Shown: positions 1 to 5,508 of the stretch, in pieces
Position numbering within the stretch: position 1 is the first letter of the stretch
Layout: the number at the start of each line of letters is the position of its first letter
NCBI GenBank assembly: GCA_902796745.1
Contig: CADBQC010000056.1
Span: forward strand, 1-7,971
DNA from: an uncultured Pseudomonadota bacterium
GTDB taxonomy: Bacteria; Pseudomonadota; Alphaproteobacteria; RUG11792
Reading direction: 5' to 3'
Length of the DNA: 7,971 nt
Notes under the pieces: generated by a model
Seen by the model: the letters and a program-made list of their open reading frames with translations, nothing else
Told to the model about the DNA's origin: nothing
The model's database searches: none
Translations under genes and position numbers: made by a program

Positions 1-13
1 AAATTGGGATTGC

Positions 14-416
14 TCACCATTTCATGAGAGCATGAAAGACCGTAATCATACGCAAGAAGTAGCTTGACGGAAAGGTCAACATGAGAACAGATTTACTGTA
101 GCACTTAGTTTTGCGATGTAATCGAGCAAGATAGTAGCGTAGTACCGAATTATAACTTTCTACCAAACAGGTCTCCGATTTGCTCAATACGTATTTGATA
201 TCAGTGTGCATGCCTAGTTCTCCCTCATATGAAAAATTCCCGTTGGTACAGATAATCTTTAGATTATTTTTCCCTATTTTATTGATTAATTTGCTTAAAA
301 CTGAAGCTTTTCCCGGAGCTACTTCAAATGCGGTAATGCGCATCTTTTTTGGCAGCCATAACCAATTATAGAACAAAGTAATTTTTTATTCCGACTAAGA
401 AATATACTTCTCCAAT
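14..416 (-). pseudogene. IS1-family transposase remnant, frameshifted
   Basis: The reading frame from 376 to 14 carries the C-terminal signature of IS1-type (InsB-like) transposases: VESYNSVLRYYLARLHRKTKCYSKS at residues 72-96 of that frame, where E73 fits the last acidic residue of the DDE catalytic triad. Upstream, WLWLPKKMRITAFEV (residues 5-19) fits the usual W-x-W-L...AFEVG block. Where the family has T-D-G, codon 242-244 reads Asn (T-N-G), so the second catalytic Asp is lost. The preceding part of the family sequence, IGEVYFLVGIKN, lies in another frame at 381-416 and hits TAA at 366-368. It has Gly where the first catalytic Asp of 'IDE' is expected. The N-terminal zinc-finger part is not recognisable. 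The C-terminal tail after KCYSKS is also unlike the family. This is a dead element fragment. The family call is from remembered motifs, not from a search. Confidence 0.75.
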
Positions 417-627
417 AGAACGCAATAACAGGAGACAACTGCGCTAGCTTACTACATTCAGAAGACGTTCTATCGTAGTCACAATATCCATGGCGCTCTT
501 CGCTAGATTTCACATCAACGGTTCTATCGATGAACTAATTGCATTGCTATGGTGAAATTCTTCTTAAAAATATTTGCATGATGTATGGCGTTCATTTGAC
601 AGAACCGTCAGTGAATCTTAGTTTTTT
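417..627. other. Intergenic stretch between transposase remnant and secreted-protein gene
   Basis: I see no gene here. A minus-strand open frame up to about 513 has no recognisable motif. The segment may be decayed upstream sequence of the IS1-type element. It contains the inverted repeat described at 518-608. Confidence 0.4.
518..608. repeat. Imperfect inverted repeat, possibly a small mobile-element remnant
   Basis: The left arm at 518-535 reads acggttctatcgatgaac. The right arm at 590-608, read on the minus strand, is acggttctgtcaaatgaac. Eight terminal bases match perfectly, and a second matching block (tgaac) follows after 5 or 6 unmatched bases. The arms enclose 54 bp. They could be terminal repeats of a short non-autonomous element, an IS end facing a second copy, or a transcript hairpin downstream of the secreted-protein gene. 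A three-base TCA lies beside both arms, but that is too short to be a convincing target duplication. Confidence 0.4.
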
Positions 628-649
628 CTAGATCTTGTCTAGATCTTGT
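628..649. repeat. Perfect 11-bp tandem duplication spanning the stop codon
   Basis: The unit ctagatcttgt occurs twice in direct tandem at 628-638 and 639-649. On the coding (minus) strand the two copies encode the last residues (D-L-D-K-I) and the TAG stop of the 579-residue protein. Because 11 is not a multiple of three, a single-copy allele would read past this stop and end slightly further downstream. Confidence 0.85.
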
Positions 650-2367
650 TTTTTTATGCCTGCTTTTCTTTCCCTTGCCCACTTTTTCCATGGCAATTCA
701 GATATAAGATCTTCAGTCATAGCTACTATATTTCCGAGTATCGGATCCTCCGCTTTAAATTTAATAGCTTGATATCTTTCTCGAGCACAATATGTAAATT
801 CATTTTTTATTTTGGTATCTAATATGCCATATTTTGGGCGACCATCCATATCATATTCAAATAATTTTTCCGTATTCCCTTTTTTTTCTATTAGTTTTAC
901 TGGTATTGTCGTTTTTATTTTGTCTAATTGCAGCAAATTGTCAGTATCGTTAATACAAAACATCAGTTTAGATTCTTGGACATAATCTGACTTAGCAGAA
1001 AACGGTGACTTTATTTTTTGAGTAAATGATAAATAACTACCATATTTACCGTATCCGTCTTTGATCTCTTCTAATTCTGGGGCTAAATGCAATGTTCTTG
1101 CTTGCATTAGAGACTGAGCTGTGCGATTGTCAGGATGTTGAATCGATTTGAGATTTAAAGGCTCTAAAGTAAACTCTACATAAGTTTCATTCTTGAACAA
1201 ACGTTGCATATCTTGGTAATCTTCATTTATAGCTGAGAAAACATATTCCTTGTAGCGGTCTTTTAAGTTAATTATAACATTCGATAATTTATTTGCCATG
1301 TCGGTTACCATTTCGTCGCTTATCAGATTTTTGTTATACAAATCCTCGTCTTTTTGCTTTAAGGCTTGTTGTTCTTCTATCAATTCATTCAACTGTTGCT
1401 GATTTTCCTGAACATAACGTTGCCTCAGGTCTTCCAAGCCCGAACTGTATTCCTTGCAGTGTTCTATCATAAGCTGCCACTGACCGTTTTGCCACTGCAT
1501 GTCTTCTTTTGCATCCAATTCTTTTATTTTTCCCAAAGTGGCTGTAGCAAATTCTTGTATTTTTCTCACATGTTCCTCTGCTGTCGAAATTATCTTTCCA
1601 CCGTAATCTAACCATGCCTGAACACGTTTTGAAAGATCCCTCAGGGTTTTTATTCGCCACAAACGAGTATCCAGATAATCATACTGATATGCCGTGTCCA
1701 TTATCTTCGTCAGCGTCGAGCTCAACTGTAGCGCGTTATCATAGCTCGTTATATCGTTTATCGCCAGTTTAATGTTGTCTTCTAATTCTGATATTTCATT
1801 GTCAAAGCCATGACTTTGATAAAGCTTCGTGTAGAAATCTATTAGATCTGCTTCTATCTGCTTAAAGGTAACATTTTCGTATTTTTCAAAACCGTTTGGT
1901 ATCGCATACATAGTGTTATTTTGCTTACAGCTTTTGTATCGCACACTTCTTTTCACATATTCCACTAAGTTATACAGTACAACCGCATTCCAGTTAGCTC
2001 TACTATATTTTTGATTAATAGGACTGACTTTAAATGTAATAACTCCCCCATCTCCTTTGTCCGAGAATTCATTTTGCCCCGTAACACAATCGCCAACAGC
2101 CTTACCGATTACTTTTTTTATCGATTTTTCATAGAAGGCTTTCTTTATCCAAGAATGTTGCCCTTTATCAGGCTCCTCTAAAATTGCATTATTAGCTTTA
2201 ATTCTCCAATATATTTGATTCAGGTTATTTCTCGCACTTAGTAACTTTTTATCCTCAACATAATTCATAACATGGCCGTACGCAAATAAATCTGTACTAA
2301 AAGAATATATAACTATAATATTAGCTAAGTATATCCCCCCCCCGAATAAACACTTTTTGTTTAACAT
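628..2367 (-). CDS. Exported protein of unknown family, 579 aa, with G9 tract in its signal peptide
   Basis: I do not recognise the family. The N-terminus looks like a Sec signal peptide: MLNKK, a hydrophobic stretch from about residue 7 to 24, and a plausible cleavage site near LFA at 27-29. The mature protein would be about 550 residues and mostly polar. Residues about 240-345 are rich in E, Q, K and L in helical, coiled-coil-like spacing (for example ENQQQLNELIEEQQALKQKDEDL, 321-343). The C-terminal third (about 390-545) is more mixed and probably partly beta. Five cysteines lie after the signal peptide (94, 147, 304, 471, 527). No catalytic motif, later membrane segment or C-terminal anchor is evident. 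The ATG is well supported: AGGAGG sits 7 nt upstream. Codons 9-11 are GGG GGG GGG. The protein probably acts in the periplasm or outside the cell. It stands alone, 462 bp downstream of the Hcp-like gene on the same strand, next to mobile-element debris. Confidence 0.85.
   Translation of the reverse strand: MLNKKCLFGGGIYLANIIVIYSFSTDLFAYGHVMNYVEDKKLLSARNNLNQIYWRIKANNAILEEPDKGQHSWIKKAFYEKSIKKVIGKAVGDCVTGQNEFSDKGDGGVITFKVSPINQKYSRANWNAVVLYNLVEYVKRSVRYKSCKQNNTMYAIPNGFEKYENVTFKQIEADLIDFYTKLYQSHGFDNEISELEDNIKLAINDITSYDNALQLSSTLTKIMDTAYQYDYLDTRLWRIKTLRDLSKRVQAWLDYGGKIISTAEEHVRKIQEFATATLGKIKELDAKEDMQWQNGQWQLMIEHCKEYSSGLEDLRQRYVQENQQQLNELIEEQQALKQKDEDLYNKNLISDEMVTDMANKLSNVIINLKDRYKEYVFSAINEDYQDMQRLFKNETYVEFTLEPLNLKSIQHPDNRTAQSLMQARTLHLAPELEEIKDGYGKYGSYLSFTQKIKSPFSAKSDYVQESKLMFCINDTDNLLQLDKIKTTIPVKLIEKKGNTEKLFEYDMDGRPKYGILDTKIKNEFTYCARERYQAIKFKAEDPILGNIVAMTEDLISELPWKKWARERKAGIKKQDLDKI
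2335..2343 (-). repeat. Homopolymer of nine G (C on plus strand) inside the signal-peptide codons
   Basis: This is the longest G/C homopolymer in an otherwise AT-rich window, starting 24 nt after the A of the start codon. In the G9 state the frame stays open (F-G-G-G-I-Y-L). With eight G the frame becomes GGG GGG GGA TAT ACT TAG. With ten G it becomes GGG GGG GGG GAT ATA CTT AGC TAA. Both neighbouring states therefore stop within a few codons, which is the layout of a slipped-strand on/off switch. That it varies in nature is inference. Confidence 0.8.
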
Positions 2368-2374
2368 TACTTAT

Positions 2375-2380
2375 CCTCCT
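2375..2380 (-). promoter_or_regulatory. Strong ribosome binding site of the exported-protein gene
   Basis: The minus strand reads aaaaggaggataagta before ATG. The AGGAGG core matches the anti-Shine-Dalgarno sequence perfectly with 7-nt spacing, which fixes the start at 2367. I found no convincing -35/-10 pair upstream of it. Confidence 0.85.
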
Positions 2381-2405
2381 TTTCTAAAAAAAATTACTCA
2401 CAAAA

Positions 2406-2443
2406 CCGTTCTATGAACAGGATGACATAGTTTTTATGAACGG
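2406..2443 (-). promoter_or_regulatory. Bulged hairpin upstream of the exported-protein gene
   Basis: On the plus strand CCGTTCTATG (2406-2415) can pair with CATAG (2426-2430) and AACGG (2439-2443), which are separated by an 8-nt bulge. The hairpin loop is 10 nt. It lies 39-76 nt before the start codon, so it could be a leader-RNA structure or operator. On the minus strand the stem is followed by TTTTG, so a weak terminator for transcription coming from the Hcp-like gene is also possible. The pairing is seen; any role is inferred. Confidence 0.3.
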
Positions 2444-2619
2444 GCAATATAAATATTCCCGACTGTGTAGGTTCACAGGATATGAGACAAAAATTGGCTT
2501 GGTTTGAGTGCAACAACTAAAAGCAAGCAAATAGAAAGAAAAGTCTCCAGAATTAAGTCGTTGAAAATTAATTTAATAAAGGATACTTTGTTTTATGCAA
2601 ACACACTAACTATACTCGC

Positions 2620-2658
2620 TTTTTGCATCATGTCTAGTGAACTTGTACAATGCAAAAA
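2620..2658. repeat. Perfect 9-bp inverted repeat TTTTTGCAT / ATGCAAAAA
   Basis: The arms lie at 2620-2628 and 2650-2658 around a 21-nt spacer. A third, shorter copy, ATGCAAA, lies at 2595-2601. The arms are not followed by a T-run on either strand, so a terminator is unlikely. It could be a protein-binding site or debris from an element. Confidence 0.4.
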
Positions 2659-2829
2659 TTGATATGCTCTTTATTTATCCACTTGTCAATCATGTAGGCA
2701 TGCATTGAACTTTCCAGTTATAAAGACCATTAACGAACTAGCAATTTATATGACTCCTTTTGCCGAATCTGATATCAATACTTCCATCTATAAATTAGTT
2801 GAATTTAAATTCTTGTGCGAGTGATTAGC

Positions 2830-3492
2830 CTATCCTTTTTTCCCGAGAGCAGCATTGTAATCAAATTCGTAAACATATTGTCCACCTGCGCCATTCGCAC
2901 CTTTCCCACTTATTTGTTTGTAATCATGCTGTGTTATTTTCAACCTGACAAACGAAAATGCGAATACAGCCAAGGCTCCATAGCTAAGCGAATCTACAAA
3001 TTTTATAAAACAGCTCGTATAGTCATGCACCTGTGTAACCTGCGGTTTGTCTTCATCACCGGCACTCAAGAAAGATAGAGTAGCAATATATATGCCATCG
3101 ATGGCTCCTTGATGCAGTTTTTTTACCAATTGTGGCACAATGATGTTCTGCGGAATAACAACCCAAACGTCTGAGGCTCGAGCAGCACCCGGCTTATGAA
3201 GATTTGGTATTCTAAAATTAAGCGTCGATGTTTCATAAAATCCTGAACAAGCGATAACATCAAGAACCTCGTGATCCTTATTGCCATAGTCGTTCAAAGG
3301 CAAAAGCGGCATTTTTACGTCGGTCTTCAACTCATCTCCCGTAAAGTGAATTATCCTATTTGGAGTTAGTGCTCCATTGACATAATCGCTTTGCAGCCGA
3401 TCCATGTCAAAAGGACAGCCACCGATGCCGGGAACTGTGCCATCAGTGCCGGACATATAATGCCTCAAACTCGTCGCTCCCAAATTCGCCAT
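2830..3492 (-). CDS. Hcp-like protein (possible type VI secretion tube/effector component), 220 aa
   Basis: There is no signal peptide or membrane segment, and the protein is probably beta-rich. The C-terminal part (about 168-220) has the layout of the end of Hcp proteins: hydrophobic alternation SLSYGALAVFAFSFVRLKIT, then a polar stretch rich in G (QHDYKQISGKGANGAGG), then an aromatic-Asp segment ending in small and basic residues (YEFDYNAALGKKG). This compares with the Hcp ending 'F-x-K-V-x-x-x-Y...WD...NKK'. Hcp forms hexameric rings that stack into the T6SS tube and carry effectors. At 220 residues it is longer than usual Hcp (about 160-175), and the first 45 residues (G/P-rich) do not match. 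The ATG at 3492 has only a weak GAG upstream. An internal ATG at 3454-3456 (Met13) has GAGG 6 nt upstream and could be the true start. No other T6SS gene is in the window. The gene is real; the family assignment is tentative and from memory. Confidence 0.55.
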   Translation of the reverse strand: MANLGATSLRHYMSGTDGTVPGIGGCPFDMDRLQSDYVNGALTPNRIIHFTGDELKTDVKMPLLPLNDYGNKDHEVLDVIACSGFYETSTLNFRIPNLHKPGAARASDVWVVIPQNIIVPQLVKKLHQGAIDGIYIATLSFLSAGDEDKPQVTQVHDYTSCFIKFVDSLSYGALAVFAFSFVRLKITQHDYKQISGKGANGAGGQYVYEFDYNAALGKKG

Positions 3493-3540
3493 AACTCAAG
3501 TAACTGTACTCAGCCTCATGTTAAGAGGATATCTAATAAA

Positions 3541-3558
3541 CGTTAATTTTCCGTTAAT
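3541..3558. promoter_or_regulatory. Direct repeat CGTTAAT x2 in the divergent intergenic region
   Basis: CGTTAAT occurs at 3541-3547 and 3552-3558, so the copies start 11 bp apart, about one helical turn. They lie between the divergent Hcp-like and fabI starts. A related GTTAAC palindrome lies at 3609-3614. Such spacing suits a regulator binding one face of the DNA, but short AT-rich repeats also arise by chance. Confidence 0.25.
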
Positions 3559-3573
3559 CAGCTTCATAAAACA

Positions 3574-3602
3574 TTGAAAGGATGTACAATTTTTAATACG
3601 AT
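3574..3602 (+). promoter_or_regulatory. Candidate sigma-70-type promoter of fabI
   Basis: TTGAAA (3574-3579, one mismatch to TTGACA) and TACGAT (3597-3602, two mismatches to TATAAT) are separated by 17 bp. The -10 element ends 34 nt before the proposed fabI start. The spacing is ideal, but the -10 is imperfect and the region is AT-rich. Confidence 0.4.
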
Positions 3603-3636
3603 TTGAATGTTAACGATTTATTGAAAGTTTTGTTTG

Positions 3637-4407
3637 ATGATTATGCAGGGAAAAAAGGGACTAATAATGGGGCTAGCGAATAAATTTTCTATCGCTTATG
3701 GTATTTCCGAAGCACTTAGAAAACAGGGGGCTGAACTAGTTTTTACTGCGCAAACAGAGTATTTTAAGGATAAAATTTCCGATATAGCTCAAGAATTTGG
3801 GGGACACAACGTTTTCTTATGCGATGTGTCGAAAGATGGAGAAATCGAACAAACTTTTAATAAAATTGCAGATGAAATGGGTGAGATTGATTTTATCGTA
3901 CATTCAATTGCTTTTTCTGACAAAAATGAACTTACTGGGAAGTACTACAATACTTCTCGAGCAAACTTTTTAAATGCAATGAATGTTTCCTGTTTTTCGC
4001 TTACCGAAGTTTGTAAATTCGCGCAAAAATTGATGCCCAACGGTGGTTCTATCGCGACCATGACTTACTATGGCTCTGAGAAGGTTGTTCCGAATTATAA
4101 CGTCATGGCGCTGGCTAAATCGGCACTTGAAACTAGCGTCAGGTATTTGGCTGATGATCTCGGTGAATTCGGCATCAGAGTGAATGCTATTTCTGCGGGA
4201 CCTATAAAAACATTGGCGGCATCTGGAGTTGGCGAATTCTCCAAAATTTTAGAATACGAAAGACGTCGTTCTCCTTTGGGACGTAATGTTACCCGTGAAG
4301 ATATTGGTTCAGCATGTACATTTTTGTTAAGCGATCTGGCTTCCGGCATTACAGGGGAAATCATCCATGTTGATTGCGGATGCAACACAATAGGCGTTAA
4401 GTTTTGA
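3637..4407 (+). CDS. fabI: Enoyl-[acyl-carrier-protein] reductase (NADH)
   Basis: FabI catalyses the last, NAD(P)H-dependent reduction of each type II fatty-acid elongation cycle in the cytoplasm, converting trans-2-enoyl-ACP to acyl-ACP. This is a divergent short-chain dehydrogenase. In numbering from the ATG at 3637, the cofactor motif G-L-A-N-K-F-S-I-A-Y-G is at 12-22. The catalytic set in T-Y-Y-G-S-E-K-V-V-P-N-Y-N-V-M-A-L-A-K is Tyr144, Tyr154 and Lys161, matching Y146/Y156/K163 of E. coli. The block N-A-I-S-A-G-P-I-K-T-L-A-A-S-G and the C-terminal S-G-I-T-G-E-I-I-H-V-D-C-G are typical. HSIAF has Ala where E. coli has Gly93, a site linked to triclosan response. The 256-residue length is normal. 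Three starts are possible (TTG 3634, ATG 3637, ATG 3643); GAAAG at 3623-3627 best fits 3637. It is probably monocistronic and converges on lptG. Confidence 0.95.
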   Translation: MIMQGKKGLIMGLANKFSIAYGISEALRKQGAELVFTAQTEYFKDKISDIAQEFGGHNVFLCDVSKDGEIEQTFNKIADEMGEIDFIVHSIAFSDKNELTGKYYNTSRANFLNAMNVSCFSLTEVCKFAQKLMPNGGSIATMTYYGSEKVVPNYNVMALAKSALETSVRYLADDLGEFGIRVNAISAGPIKTLAASGVGEFSKILEYERRRSPLGRNVTREDIGSACTFLLSDLASGITGEIIHVDCGCNTIGVKF

Positions 4408-4420
4408 GCGGAATATTATT

Positions 4421-5506
4421 CTACTCTTCATTCAAGAACATTAGTCCTGAAATCAAAATGACTAATGGCATTAGGAGTGTTGACATTGGGAGTGGCATAG
4501 TTCCATTTTCGCCGTATGCCAGAATAATGTTATTAAGAAAATGCAAAGGAAAGCAGAGAGCAATAAGAGCAGAAATTTTTTGAACATATGGTTTGCGATT
4601 GCGGTGATTGTGTTGCATGCAAAATGCCGAAGCAATTGCTACAAATGCAAACATTTGTAAAATTGTAGATATACGTGAAAACCAGTGCATTTGGTAACTC
4701 AGACTTGACAATCCGACTTTATCAAGGATACTGGCAAATTTTTGAATATTCCAGAATGAAATACTGTGAGGATCAGCAACCATTTTGTTTATCTTTTTAT
4801 ACGAAAGTTTTGTCGGTAATGTATGTACATCCTTCTTAATTGTATCCCCATCATGCGTAATTATTTTGCAATGGTGCATGTGCCAAACGTTATCTCTGAT
4901 AGATGCTGAATGAGCCAGTATTGTATTGATAAAGTTGCCTTTCTTATCAAATTCAAAAATTCTAATCCTGTTCAAAGAGGCTATGGCACGATCAAAATTC
5001 TTTGCATAAATTATGTAAGACTTGTTATCGCATATGTCCCGAAACCATAATCCTTTAATAGTGACGCTTAAATTTTCATTTGTAGGTTGTTGCTTAGCAA
5101 TTTTAATATCCTGAGTTCTATACGCATAAACTGATAAGGTATCAAAAACCGATATGTAAAATACACTCAAAACAGATACCGCAATAAAAAGCATACGTAG
5201 AATTTTGTATGGTGATACACCTGCTCCTTTTATAAGATTGAGTTCAAGACGATTATGCATCGTTATGTAAAATACCACTGTTGCGAACAATACCAAAAAT
5301 GAAAAAAACGTGCAAATCGTCACCATTGCGCGACATAATGTGATTTTTATAATCTGAGCTACTGATATGGAATATCCAGCAGAAAAATATTGTCTAACAG
5401 CATCCATCAGTTCTAGAAGTGATACAATTACGTAGAAGCACAAAAACACGACAACAAAACTCTTTATAAAATTTTTTATAATGTATTTGGTTAGTGTTGC
5501 AAACAT
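4421..5506 (-). CDS. lptG: LPS export ABC transporter permease LptG
   Basis: LptG (YjgQ family) pairs with LptF and the ATPase LptB in the inner membrane to extract lipopolysaccharide and push it onto the LptC-LptA bridge. The 361-residue protein has the family layout: a first membrane helix (about 13-33), two more (about 60-82 and 103-122), a periplasmic beta-jellyroll-like part (about 130-265), and three C-terminal helices (about 275-360). After helix 2 the coupling segment H-N-R-L-E-L-N-L-I-K-G-A-G-V-S (84-98) carries Glu88, the position of the conserved glutamate that contacts LptB in E. coli. The E-L-M-D-A-V-R-Q segment after helix 1 is LptG-like, as is its place as second gene of the pair. 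The start lies 2 nt after the lptF stop, and its ribosome binding site lies inside lptF. lptB, lptC, lptA and lptD are not in the window. Confidence 0.9.
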   Translation of the reverse strand: MFATLTKYIIKNFIKSFVVVFLCFYVIVSLLELMDAVRQYFSAGYSISVAQIIKITLCRAMVTICTFFSFLVLFATVVFYITMHNRLELNLIKGAGVSPYKILRMLFIAVSVLSVFYISVFDTLSVYAYRTQDIKIAKQQPTNENLSVTIKGLWFRDICDNKSYIIYAKNFDRAIASLNRIRIFEFDKKGNFINTILAHSASIRDNVWHMHHCKIITHDGDTIKKDVHTLPTKLSYKKINKMVADPHSISFWNIQKFASILDKVGLSSLSYQMHWFSRISTILQMFAFVAIASAFCMQHNHRNRKPYVQKISALIALCFPLHFLNNIILAYGENGTMPLPMSTLLMPLVILISGLMFLNEE

Positions 5507-5508
5507 TA

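Larger units (their letters stand above)
2368..2829. other. 462-bp gene-poor gap between the two accessory genes
   Basis: No intact gene is supported. It holds the ribosome binding site at 2375-2380, a hairpin at 2406-2443, an inverted repeat at 2620-2658 and a perfect 12-bp palindrome gaatttaaattc at 2801-2812. On the plus strand one frame is open from 2579 to 2821 except for a single TGA at 2660-2662. Its first part (L-F-Y-A-N-T-L-T-I-L-A-F-C) is hydrophobic and has AGGA at 2579-2582 ahead of a TTG. This may be a broken small gene or chance; I cannot assign it. No clear terminator with a U-run follows the Hcp-like gene. Confidence 0.5.

Noticed and set aside
366..390. A-run near the IS1 frameshift as a programmed -1 frameshift site, as in canonical IS1
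   Set aside because: The canonical site lies before the first catalytic Asp, whereas this shift falls after it and the catalytic residues are mutated, so simple decay explains it.
630..655. AGATCT...AGATCT stem followed by a T-run on the plus strand, resembling an intrinsic terminator
   Set aside because: There is no plus-strand gene upstream for it to end, the stem is a weak 6-bp AT-rich one, and the pairing is a by-product of the 11-bp tandem duplication of a palindromic unit.
2630..2824. TGA at 2660-2662 read as Trp (alternative genetic code) to give a longer gene
   Set aside because: fabI ends in TGA at its normal length, and the long genes use TGG for Trp with no in-frame TGA, so the standard code holds.
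2815..3078. 87-codon plus-strand open frame over the end of the Hcp-like gene
   Set aside because: It overlaps the better-supported minus-strand gene, shows no motif or ribosome binding site, and starts at its 3' end.
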